A stretch of 64,000 nt of DNA from Rosa chinensis. Lineage: Eukaryota > Streptophyta > Magnoliopsida > Rosales > Rosaceae. How positions within the stretch are numbered: the first letter of the stretch is position 1; each line of letters begins with the position of its first letter. The notes under the pieces were generated by a model that was not told where the DNA came from, did not search any database, and saw only the letters and a program-made list of their open reading frames with translations. Where the stretch lies: the NCBI RefSeq assembly GCF_002994745.2, contig NC_037094.1, positions 14,073,001 to 14,137,000 of the forward strand, given 5' to 3'. Of the stretch, positions 22,317 through 33,325 are shown piece by piece. The position numbers were made by a program, and so were the translations under genes.

Positions 22317-22847
22317 AAGAATGCATGATAAGTTAGAAAGAACCTACGTATCCACATACCTCGAGTTTTATTTTCATGGAAAAATGCCAAAATGCCTTGA
22401 GGTTTTAATTATCTAACCATATATAGCTTTGTGGTCTGTTTATTTAACAGTCCTAAACCCTCTTAGAAGAAAGGACATGTCATTTGTTATAGACAGACAT
22501 TAGTATTAGTATGAGAATTTTTGAAGTTTCAAATCAACTTCATTTACCTCATGATGGTTTAACTCTTGCAGAAGTATTTCATTTAGAGTCACTACCCACA
22601 AAATTGAGCAGTTTTTTTTGTGTTTGGTAAGATTGCGAATTTTTTTATTACGGAGAATAAAATGATAGAATCAAACTTAACTTTGTGAAATTGCGCTTTG
22701 GTAATTTCCTACATTTTCTAATCCCAATGAACAGTATTCTTGTCGAGAGCATTTTGGATGGATGCACTCTCTCCCCACATACATAAGAAGTATATATTTT
22801 TCATATATATATATACACATATACATATACGTAGCCGTTCGAGAGCG

Positions 22848-23187
22848 GACGTCCGCAATCCAGAAAAAGTGCGGACGTCCCTCCTCCGGCATCAGAAATG
22901 CGGTGATCGCTATGCTGTGGGTGCCGGACGCTCCTACTGGACATCCTAGACAGCCTCAATCAAGCTGCGAAGGCGAAGGAGATTGGAAACTCAACGGTGT
23001 GCGGCTAGCTCGTCGGAAACCATGGAAGCCCATCGAGCTCGACTTCAAACCCTGCGCCGATGAGTCCAGCCACTTTTGAACTGCTCCACATCGTGGCCTG
23101 GTTCCGTCCGGCAACAGAAATGCAGCCGTCGCTGCCCGATCGAGGCCGGAGGAGCGACGTCCGCACTTTTTCTGGGTTGCAGATGTC
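22848..23187. mobile_element. small foldback element with 43-bp inverted repeats
   Basis: Arms at 22848-22890 and 23145-23187 are inverted copies sharing AGAAAAAGTGCGGACGTC and CTCCTCCGGC, with about five mismatches in 43 bp. The GC-rich interior contrasts with AT-rich surroundings, and TA microsatellites lie on both sides. No ORF is supported. It fits a MITE or foldback transposon, but I cannot assign a superfamily because TSDs are hidden in the TA repeats. Confidence 0.6.
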
Positions 23188-23199
23188 TATTTCAGAATC

Positions 23200-23202
<3 letters not shown>

Positions 23203-23243
<41 letters not shown>
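23203..23243. repeat. TA microsatellite
   Basis: About 20 AT units next to the foldback element. Confidence 0.9.
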
Positions 23244-23246
<3 letters not shown>

Positions 23247-24062
23247 CCCTTCCAGTGAGGGATCCATTTTTTTAGTTATTTTAAGGGATTAATTCAAATA
23301 ATTACTTTTTGAACACTTATCAATATCTCAACTATTCAGTTGTTAGGTCTTTAACGTATATTGAAACTTTAAAGGTTTTATCGCAAAACTCCTCGGAGCT
23401 CTCCATTGTTTCTTGTTTACCAGTACAACCTCCTTGGAGCTCTCAAACCCCTCCTGAATTACCATATGGTTCTTTACATATATTGGAACTTTAGAGGTTT
23501 TACTGGTAAACAAAAAATAATGGAAAGGCTAAAAATATGAAGAACCGGATGGGTCAATGAAAACTTTAATTTACAAGTTGTGTGGACTTAGAACTCTGTA
23601 AGTTTTACATTAGTAGAACAAAAATCATAGTTCATAAGATCAATTCTTGATCACCCCTAGCTAAGCCCATGACTAGGGCTACAACGTCGAGTATGACACA
23701 ATTTTTAAATTTCAAGCAACGTTTAGGCACAATATATTTCAACCCAAGTTTTTGTAGTATGAAGGAAAATGTTGTTAATCACTAGAATAGTACTATGTAC
23801 TATTCCTAAGCATGACTCCTCTTATGTATCTCGCCCTCACCCTAAAGGCCTAAACTCTCTCGATTCCCATAGGAAGTGGTTTACATATTTCACATCAAAA
23901 TATGTATTTGGGCTTAATTCAAAAGGCCTTCCTGGAAATGAAAACGAAAATTAATATGAAGCTATGAGCAATCTTTCTTGTTGAAATAGAACACTAGAGG
24001 TGATGATATACAAAAATACATTGTGGATAATAAAAGAGGTGAAAAGAGAAAAATATTTAAAG
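23244..24062. other. no gene seen
   Basis: Short frames only. It starts with GGGCCCTTCCAGTGAGGGATCC, a palindrome-like string that could be a transposon edge, but I find no partner. Confidence 0.4.
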
Positions 24063-27000
24063 GGTTGTGTGAGCCCCTGAAAAGTTTATCGAGCTTAAAT
24101 GAAATAGTTCGCTAATTGGCTTATCGATTTCGATAAAAGTTAAAGTATTCGTGAATATTTTTCAGAAATTTTCGTGAAGTGAAATCCTCAATTTAGAAGT
24201 TGGATAATGAAGTACGCATCACGACGAGTTAGTGGAAATTTTCGGAGAATTTTCCAGTGACCCGAACTATTTTTAGTGAATTTCCGAAGTGGTGCAATTT
24301 TAGAACTTAAAACAAGAAATAGAAAATAGGTGGAGAAATCCCAGCCATTGATTCACCCACCGCTTGATCCTAGCCATCCACCTACTCCACCGCTTGATCT
24401 GGGCCCTTGATTTCATTTTAAAGGAAGGAGGTTCAAACCAGATTGGTCCAGAACAGTCGAGATAGAGAGCTTAGAGCTCTCTGACCCGAAACAGCAACCA
24501 GCAACAGAGTCCGACCGGCGCTACTTCGTCCGGCCACCGATCGTTGACGGACGACCACCATCTTCTTCGTCTCTGCGTCGCCTACCTCCATGTAGCCTCT
24601 GATCTTCCATGCACTGAACGGAGAAGCAAACCCGACGACGAGAAGCCCGAGTCTTTACCGCCAACCTCTGCAATTTCCGGCGATTACGGCCACCGTTTGG
24701 GCCACCAGTGGTACAAAACCTTACTTCCTCGTCATGCTATACAGGTTTCTGCAATTTGTTTTCCATTTAGGTCGAGTTTTGATGGTTTTGGTTTCTGGGT
24801 GTTTCTGCCTCCGTTGAGTTTTCTTGCTGCCGGCGACTTCTCCGGCCTTCTGGGCTTCGTTTCTTGTTTGATTTCAAGTCTAGGAGACGTATTGTGAAGC
24901 CTTCTAAGCTGTAGCATGAAGAACCCTCGATTCATCTCCTTTCCATTTCCGGCAGTGCGTTGGGCTTGGTTGCAGAAGACTTCCGAAGGTATAATTCGAC
25001 TTCTTGAGTGGGAGTTTGATTCTTGTTGTGTAAATCAGAATCTGTTGCTGGTATTGAAACTTTGAAATCGTTTGTTTGTGTGTGAAAGGAACTGTGGAGT
25101 TGTGGTGGAGTTCGGGTTTGTCTGGTTTAGGTGTTTAGCTTGTTAAGTTGTTGTAGTTAGCAAGCTGGAACACATTTTGACTTGTTAGTGGTTGCTTGGT
25201 TGAATGGGTATTGTGTTGCATGGTTGATTTGTGGCTGTTGTGAAAAGAATTTGTGTATAGGTTGTGGAATAATCGAAAAATGGTCAAGTTATAAAGCTTG
25301 GGTGTCCATAGTAAATTCCGTGGAGTTACTATGCGACTAAACGGTTAAGTAAATTCGAGATCTTTCGTTAGTGACGTCGTTATTCGTTTGTTTGTGTATT
25401 TCGTGGTTTGATAATAAGTAAGGAAAGAAATTAATGTTTATACATGTATTGGGTGGCCTTGGTAATCGGGTACACTCAATATATGTTTGGTCGATAACGT
25501 AACTTCAAGTCAATGCTCGATAATTTAGGTAATTATCGAGTCTACCTCGATTGGTCAAACATTGTCAAATGGTCAAGGTGGTCAACCCTTGGTCAACTCC
25601 TGGTCAAACCAGGAAAAGTTGGCTTAGACGATTTATAAATCGTCGAGATTTCGTTTAATTGTTCAAAAGATATTGACTATCGAAATGTCGGAATTTAGGA
25701 TTCCAGTTACCCGAGGAACAGAAGGTTCGCGACTCTCGAAGTACGTGAGAGAAAGCATCAGAATCCAGGTAGGAATTCAGGACTCTCCTCGGTTAGTTGT
25801 TTTCTTATATCTTGTGTTAAAATATGCATGATGGGTGGTACGGTTTGGTTATGTTAAAATGCAATGCATACTAACCAAATTGTGAGAGATGTGATGGCTT
25901 GAGAGCGAAAGGGGAGGTGACTTCCTTGGGTTCGATCCCCTAAACCTCCGGAGGGTTAGCTATACCGGTCGTCCGAGTATCTGCAATCACGGACTCGGTA
26001 CGTGTGTGTAGCTAGGTAGTGGACGTTCTCGCTACGCTTACCTGGTGATAAATTAATTTGAGGTAAGGTCGTGTAGTGGGTCTATGAGACCGGCCATCAG
26101 GTAACACTTGGATTTGGCGCCGGGTTTATTCAAGCATCATGCATCGGTTTTCAAGTTGAAAATATTATAGTTTGTCGTTCATTTTCAAATACTTGGTTTA
26201 AGCCTATTTTCATACTGGAGCTCCAAAATCTATTTATTGGTTTCATGCCTAGTCGAGTTAGAGTTCCTGTTGAGCAGCGAGGACGAAAGCTCACCTCTAC
26301 AACAGTATGAATGCAGGTACTGTGCACTGGTGGCAGGACATTAGCGGACGGAGCTGGGTGTGCATAACAAGTTCGGTAAACCCTTGTCTGGAGTTGTGCT
26401 AACTTTTATTTCTCAAACTTCGTGCTTCGGAGCTTGTTGTTATCTTGCCTCAGGTTAAACTCAGTTGGATTCTCTTTCATTGAAATCCGTACCCCGTGTG
26501 CGCCTTTATCCAAGTTCTGAACAAACAAAGTAGTTGCTAGCAATTCAAGTTTTCACCTCAAAAATATTTGTAGCTTCCGATAGGGCTGGGATTTGGAACC
26601 GTAAAACTGAAGGAACCGCACCGAAAGTCTCGGTTCGGTTCGGTTCTACGACATAAAAATACACATATTTTTCGGTTCGGTTCCTAGAGATATATTCTCG
26701 GTTCGGTTCCGGTCCTTGTTTTTAAAACATCCTTGTAACCGATATACAGGTGTCAATGTATAAGTGGACAATAGTGGTGAGCTTATTTCTGTAAAATAGA
26801 CCATTTCTCATGTGATCAGGCCCTTCCAAATGCGATCAGAGCCTTCCATCTTATCTCATAATCTCTTATCCGTTCGATCAAAACCCTAAAATGTTATCTG
26901 ACTTATCTCTTCGACATTTCGACTCTTCCCTCAAACTCTCACTCTCTTAGAGTCTCAGTCTCTCCATCCTAGAAACACTCTCTCAGTCTCCATCCTCCCT

Positions 27001-27478
27001 AACCAAAATCCGATTTATTCAGTAAACTCTAGATAAGGATCGGCGCGTCTCCAGCCTCCCAGTTGCTCGTCCTCGTCTCGATTGCAAATCCTCCCTCAAA
27101 GTCTCACTCTCTCAGTCTCCTTCGATGCGAACACAGCTGAGTGTAGTTCAGCGAACCTGTCTCCGCCAGTCCACCTCTCCGGTCTCCGAGCTCCGCCTTC
27201 AGGCTCCAGGTATCTCACTATCTCTCTCTCCCTCTGATAATGGGTTCGATTTTGAATGGGTATAGTTGAAATGGGTTCGATTTGATGATTTCCATTTCAG
27301 TTTTGATCTTGATGTTGATTTTAATTAAGGTAATGAACTAATGACGCTGATTGGGTAGTTAGAAATGGGTTTCGTAACTTGATTTCCATTTAATCTTGTG
27401 GGAAATGGGTTTGATTTGAAGATTTCCATTTCAGTTTTGATCTTGAAGCTGATCCATTTAGTGTTTTTGTTTTCATAG

Positions 27479-27774
27479 ATGGGGACCGCAGCTAGACCAA
27501 GCTACTTACAAGAACTGTCAGCGTCTTTATCTTTCCGAACAGGTAATGTTGGTTTCCTCTTTGAGCATCTAAACTTTGTTTTGTTATTTGATCGAAAGGG
27601 GGAATTTTTACATTTTTTTGGAATTTTGTTTCACGATTGCCATGTTTATACCTTGCTTATTGAGTTGTTAGATTTTGGATGGCGGTTAGTGACGTAGTGT
27701 GAACTGATTCGGTAACTGTCAGTCTGATATATCTGATTGTGAAAATCAGTGTTCCAAAACTAACTCGATTCATG

Positions 27775-27815
<41 letters not shown>

Positions 27816-28260
27816 CATTCAATGTATCATTCTGTTCCATAAAGGCTGATTTTCAGTACTTGTTAGCACATTACACATATGTCATGCCGCTGTCTTGTTT
27901 TGTTTGTATTGTTGTATCGTCCTCTTTTATATTTTTGCTGTGATTGTTTAAATCCCCTTGGTTTTTGCTTCCCCCTGTACTTTTGTCTGACTGATCGAAG
28001 TGTTCCAACTACCCTTGTGATTGCAAACTGTGAAGTTGTCAAACCTAGGGTTGCAGCTGCAGAGCACATATCACAGGTAATATCATTATGATAATCATTT
28101 GTTGACTGATGCCTTTTTGGTTATTTACCTGAACTTATACCCTGTGAATTTTACTCATTTGTTGACTGCCAATTTTGTGTGATCTTTGCAGTTCAATGAA
28201 GAAGCACGCTCTCCTTTTGTAAAGAAGTATAAAACTATAATACATCCTGGAGAGGTATGC
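27479..28260 (+). other. exon-like segments upstream of the hAT transposase
   Basis: Three stretches look like spliced exons. One starts at the ATG at 27479 and runs to about 27541 before GTAATG. A second ends at 28076 and reads VPTTLVIANCEVVKPRVAAA then EHISQ before GTAATA. A third, after TTTGCAG, spans 28192-28255 and reads FNEEARSPFVKKYKTIIHPG then E before GTATGC. The last two join in phase. I do not recognise the protein. They may be untranslated-leader exons of the transposase transcript or a captured host fragment. Confidence 0.4.
27777..27810. repeat. TA microsatellite
   Basis: About 17 AT units inside the hAT element. Confidence 0.9.
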
Positions 28261-30289
28261 AATACATCAAAAGTAACTTTGTTTATAGTCTTTTCTTGTT
28301 GATAAGTCTGCAGGAGATTGCTTGCACTAAAAAATTATACTTATTTTACTTTTCTCTTTATGCAATTGCTGATAACCTTAAAATTTGAAATTTTAGACCA
28401 ATTTTGTAATATTAGTAATGGAAAATATGGAGAGAGTCTTAATCTTTTACCTGATCTATAGCTAATTCTGTCACCTGATCGATTAATCTGCAGTTTGAAG
28501 ACAATTTGTCTGAGTCAAATTGAAGACAATTTGAAGGTACCTTTTGACTTAATAAGACTTTGTCTGTTTCAATTCAAGGGGCAGACCGCAACTTCATTGG
28601 TTCTGCCATTTTTTTTAACTGTTAACATAGTTCATACTTTTAACAACCCTTTGAATTTTTCTTACAGATCGCTTCTTGCTTACTGCCTTGGGAGTTGGAG
28701 ATCTAATTCCATGTCGGAAGCATCTGCTAGCTCCTCTGACCCATCCGCTTCCAATTATGAACCAGCCGCTTCCAATGAAATTGTGGTTGCAAACAACAAC
28801 CCTGAAACATCTCAACAAGCAGCCAACAACACTGTTCCAACTTCCAGTAAACAAACAAAAGCTTCTAGTGCTCGGTGCTCTGCTCCTAAGAGAAAAAGAG
28901 GAGAGAAGAAGAAAGGCAAGCAGAGGTCGGATGTCTGGGATCACTTCACGAAGGAGGATCATCCTTTAATTGAGACTGTTGATGGAGTAGAGAAAGTGGT
29001 TGGCCATACTAAGAGGGCTCAATGTAAGTACTGTACTACTCATTTAGCATGCAATTCATATGAAAATGGTACATCATCTCTTAGGAAACACATTGAGATA
29101 GTGTGTAAGAAATACCCTGGTAGAGTTAATGTAGAATCCGGCCAACAAGTTTTGACTAGTGATGGAAGAAGAGGTTAGAGTAGTTTGGTTAGTGTGAATT
29201 GGTCACAAGATAATTGTGTGGAAGCTGCAACTCATATGATAGTTGTCGATGAGCTACCATTTAGTTTCATTGAAAAACCGGGGTTTAATTATTTTTGCAG
29301 TGTAGCTGTACCCTTGTTTAAAGTCCCAAGTAGGAAAGCCATAGTCAAAACCTTTCTAGGCATGTATGATGCCAAGAAGGAGGAGTTGAGGAGGGAATTG
29401 AATTCACATTGTGTTTGTTTGACAACAGACACTTGGACTTCTTGTCAAAATATAAACTACATGGTGATTACTGCCCATTTTATTGATCGGGGATGGCAGA
29501 TGCACAAAAGAGTGCTTGCTTTTTGTGTGGTTCCAAACCACCAAGGTGTAACCATAGGAAAAATCTTAGAGAAGTCACTACTAGAAAAACATGATTTAAG
29601 GACATTGAAACCGTGTCCTTAAATACATACAAGGACTCTTTAAAAAATAGTCTTCTATCCAGGAGTCATCATAAGTCCCAAACAAGGACACTGGAAATGT
29701 GTTCTCTTATCTATACGAGGACACAGTTTCTGTGTCCTAATATCTTTGGACGTGGTGTCCTTATATCCATAAGAGGACACCTAAATTACATCCTTATATT
29801 ATCAACTAAGTGTCCTCTTTTCTATACAAGGACACAGAAAGTGTGTCCTAAAAGCTCTGGAGATGGAGTCCTTAAATCTATAAGAGGACACAAAAACTAT
29901 TTTACATATGTGTCCTCTTTTCTGTACTAGGACACACAATTTGTGTCCTCAAAAATTTGGAGATAGAGTCCTTAAATCCATAAGAGGACACAAAGAGTAC
30001 ATTCTCATATGTGTCCTCTTTTCTATAATAGGACACAAATTATGTCCTCAAAGTGATGGAAATAGTCACATCCAATAAATATCCAATATCCAAAACAAGT
30101 AATCTTCAAATACTACAAGTCCATCTCATTAAAGGAGAATAAAGATCCAAAACGTACTACCACTACTATTTTGACAAATTTAATTCAAAGTTGGTAGCTG
30201 CTAGCTACTACACTAAGTAGACTTCAAATTTATATAGTTGCATAGTACCACAAATAAGAAATCTGCATATGCATGCTAATCTTGGATAT

Positions 30290-30375
30290 ATCCATCAATC
30301 TGCTTTGCCCACTCTACTGGAACTACATCAATCCCTTCTTGAGTATAAATGCCTTTTCCCTTGAACTGAAATGAT
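30290..30375 (-). pseudogene. terminal exon homologous to the one at 6145-6239 (probable Ulp1-like tail)
   Basis: Acceptor GATCATTTCAG is followed by FKGKGIYTQEGIDVVPVEWA then KQIDGYIQD and a stop. The exon at 6145-6239 of the other CACTA element reads HFYTQKDIDQVPVEWAKYV at the matching position. Two elements with different termini share this 3' exon about 0.7-1.2 kb from the same end, so it is probably inherited from an autonomous CACTA ancestor, whereas the AGO, MADS and GIF exons are later acquisitions. Confidence 0.5.
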
Positions 30376-31989
30376 CAATAGATATATATCACATGCATTA
30401 TAGTGCATTATAGTGGATATTACACTAAAAAAAGAAGCAGCCCAGTAAGCATGAACAACTAAGCAAAAATACTATTACAAATAAATGATCCCAATATTCA
30501 TGTATACATGTATCTAAATTTATATATTTATATGAAAGATAAAACTTTCTAACCTTTTCAGTCAAAATAATGCCACTTCCTAGTTTTCGACACTATAGAT
30601 TCAATGTCTCAGAATTTCCAGCCCTCTCCTTCCCTTGCAACAAGATTCAATTTGAACCTCCTATCACCTTGCAATCATATTAGCAATCATATAATACATT
30701 GTCAGAAAGACAATCTCGGAAACAAAGATTTAACAAATATATTCAACTATGAACCTACTAACTAAAACACTAATATCATTCAGCAAGGCTAATCTACTAG
30801 CTGAGAAATTGACAAAACAATCTTGTAGTTTAAGTCAAGACACAAGCATATGAGAAATCAAAACGAGCAAACTAACATAACTGAAAGTCTGAAACTAATA
30901 GCCTAACCTGCAGAGTTCAAACATGTATGCACAAATCTCTAGTGCTCTTCCAGGCCTGAAGAAATGGAATAAAAAACAAAATGCTTATTCCATATTTGCA
31001 AATGGATTGAGTTCTACAGGTCAAGTAAGAGAAAATGTATGAAGAAAAACCAATAAAGGATCAACCAATAGATATCCAGCAGCCATTAGATATATAACTA
31101 CTATACTAATTTTCTCATTAGATATGTTTAATCAACCTTCAATAGATCTAGAGCTGCAGGAACTCCAATAATTTGTCCTTGCCAAAATCAGAACCTAAAC
31201 AAACAAGCCAATAAACAGAAATTTAGATAATTGATACAATGTATCTGCACTAAAAAACATAAGCACTACATACAATTATTCAAGGATCCAGGTACAAAAC
31301 TAATAGTGCTAATCTATTACATTTCTAATAGGCCACTACCAGCAATACTTATGTTTCCTTTCTCTACTGCAACCATAAAGGCATTGTACAGTTATGGGGG
31401 AATCTGAACTACAAAGGAGTTCTCAAATTAGTTCAATTCAATCATATCGATACATGTATCAAGTTTAAACTAATCAAGTCAACAAAATTATTTGGAAGGA
31501 ATGAAAGATAACTGAGGAAAACTGATCAAAGGTCTCCCAAAATGACATGTCCATGAAAACAGCAATACTATATGATGCAGCCTCTGTATGAAAACAATCT
31601 CACTACTAAAAGTGCAACCAATAATAAATAGCAAAAATCAGTGGAAAAATGTCTACATTTTAAGACGATGCAGGGAGTAAAGCAATTACCTGCAATAAGA
31701 AAATCCACAAGATAGTCACAACTGTACCTAAACTAAAATCCTGCAACTAAAAAATAACAAATTCAATCCTGCAACATGGAAATCAGTTACAAAAGCAGGC
31801 CATCGTAAGCAAAAATTAAATATACAACTCAATAGACAACACAAAATAAAACTAGGACCAGTCCCTATACCAATTTCCAACAGTAGCTCTTGAGGGAAAA
31901 AGCTCTGAATTTGATCAAAATAGAACATGCTTATTGCTTGATGATGCAAGAAAAACAAAGTTTATGTCCCAAGAGGCTAGAAAAAACAT

Positions 31990-32057
31990 CTTACAGGGTT
32001 CCTTTGTAGAAGGGCATTGGTTTCACCCATTGCACGCAGATGTTTGATGAGATCCAC
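31990..32057 (-). pseudogene. unidentified exon-like segment in the CACTA element
   Basis: Between an acceptor (TTTTGGTTTAG) and a donor (GTAAGATG) the minus strand reads VDLIKHLRAMGETNALLQRN then P without a stop. It has the codon feel of real protein but I do not recognise the family. It is not part of the Argonaute C-terminus as I know it, so it probably derives from another gene. Confidence 0.4.
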
Positions 32058-32903
32058 AGCTAAACCAAAATAAAAAATTGAAAGGAAGAAAAAAGAATAA
32101 AATTTAAAAGTTAGGCACGAGTTGGAAAATGAGATCATGTGTATTCTCCAATAAGCTAGACTTCAAGCATGTCAAGATCTAATTAAAAAGCTGTATGTCA
32201 AAATAGAATCAGCCCCACCCCCCCCCCAGCGTTTGCAAGTGGTGTCATGGGAGAGGTCGTCTATTGTTGATCCTAGTTATATACTAATCTGTGCATTATT
32301 AATACTAGCCTATAAACCCATGACTTCACACAGATAAGTAATTACTGAAAAAAAAAAATCAAAGGGTCATCATTTCAAGATTCAGATTTGACTCAACAGT
32401 TCATATTGCTCTAAAGAGACCACGAGGAGTTAGATCAAGTTTACATGCCAATTTAACTGCCACATAAATTAAATCAGGTCTAAAAATATGTAGTCTTATT
32501 TAGCATTCACTTAAAAGTTTAGTTATTAACAATGCTCATCCAAAACAAGCTGGGGTTAATTTATCAAATTTAGACAACTCCTGCATAACATTTTATGAGG
32601 AAAAGAAAAAGGTTTGGGAGGGTGGGGGCTGCTGAGACAAAGGGAACTTACTTTTTAGTTAGCCTCCATCTTGATCACCTATACATACAATCAGTTTTAG
32701 TCTCTTATATTAATTGTTGCTATCATTACCCTTGAATCTTTACCAGAAAGAAGAACCCAAGCTAGCAATCATTTTAAGTCCAGTTACTAAGAAGCATTAA
32801 ACTATAATTCTTTTCCTTAATTCCTTGAACTTTCTTAAGCATATGTCAAGAGTTCAATTTCAATTACGTATCAAACAACCCAAAAGAGAAGATAATATAT
32901 TAC

Positions 32904-32935
32904 CTACAGATATAGCCATTGTGCTCCTTTTGTAA
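32904..32935 (-). pseudogene. captured AGO4-clade Argonaute exon (32 bp, next in order)
   Basis: An acceptor TTGTACAG and donor GTAATA flank 32 bp that complete the split Val codon and read YKRSTMAISV plus one base. AGO4-type proteins read VYQRSTTAISVV at this point, so exon order and phase of the donor gene are kept and its intron was copied too. The next donor-gene exon (around APICYAHLAA) was not found. Confidence 0.85.
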
Positions 32936-33057
32936 CTGTACAAAATTCAAAGATAGGCAGTCAGGTATACAACTTACTCAGCTTCTTTACAACCATAGCA
33001 GAACAATAGAACCAGAAAATAAAAATAACACATAAGAATGAACACAAGTATACTTAC

Positions 33058-33151
33058 ACATATGATAAAGAATGAACAAGGTCTTGCAAGTCATCCGCTG
33101 AGAAGCTAAGTTCATCATATAGAGCATGATAATGAGTAGGACGAGTTGTTC
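33058..33151 (-). pseudogene. captured AGO4-clade Argonaute exon (PIWI domain)
   Basis: On the minus strand, acceptor GCTTATGTAAG precedes 94 bp reading TTRPTHYHALYDELSFSADD then LQDLVHSLSY, followed by donor GTAAGT. The GTTRPTHYHVL...DDLQELVHSLSYVYQRST stretch is a hallmark of the C-terminal PIWI domain of AGO4/6/9-type Argonautes; AGO1-type proteins read GTSRPAHYHVLWDEN here. The split codons at both edges fit the downstream exon at 32904-32935. The fragment lacks the catalytic Asp-Glu-Asp-His/Asp set and cannot slice. Parts of the exon are duplicated at 33226-33325. Confidence 0.88.
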
Positions 33152-33325
33152 CTTACATAAGCAAATTCAAAGTCAACTCAGTTAGCAGTAATTGATGCTA
33201 TGCCTATAATTTATGAGATATCAAGCCAAGTTCATCATATAGAACATGATAATTAATGAGTAGGACATCCAGGTACTCAAGCTTCTGTTCATTTAGCAAT
33301 AATTCATGCTATGCCTATAATTTCG
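33106..33325. repeat. imperfect tandem duplication inside the captured AGO segment
   Basis: AGTTCATCATATAGAGCATGATAAT at 33109 recurs as ...AGAACATGATAATTAATGAG at 33229. TTAGCAGTAATTGATGCTATGCCTATAATTT at 33182 recurs near 33293. The offsets are about 120 and 111 bp, so a block of roughly 110-120 bp covering the exon's 5' part and preceding intron has been duplicated and has since diverged. Confidence 0.7.

Noticed and set aside
23250..23275. Helitron end at GGGCCCTTCCAGTGAGGGATCC
   Set aside because: No 5' TC with a partner CTRR plus hairpin could be identified, so the assignment is unsupported.
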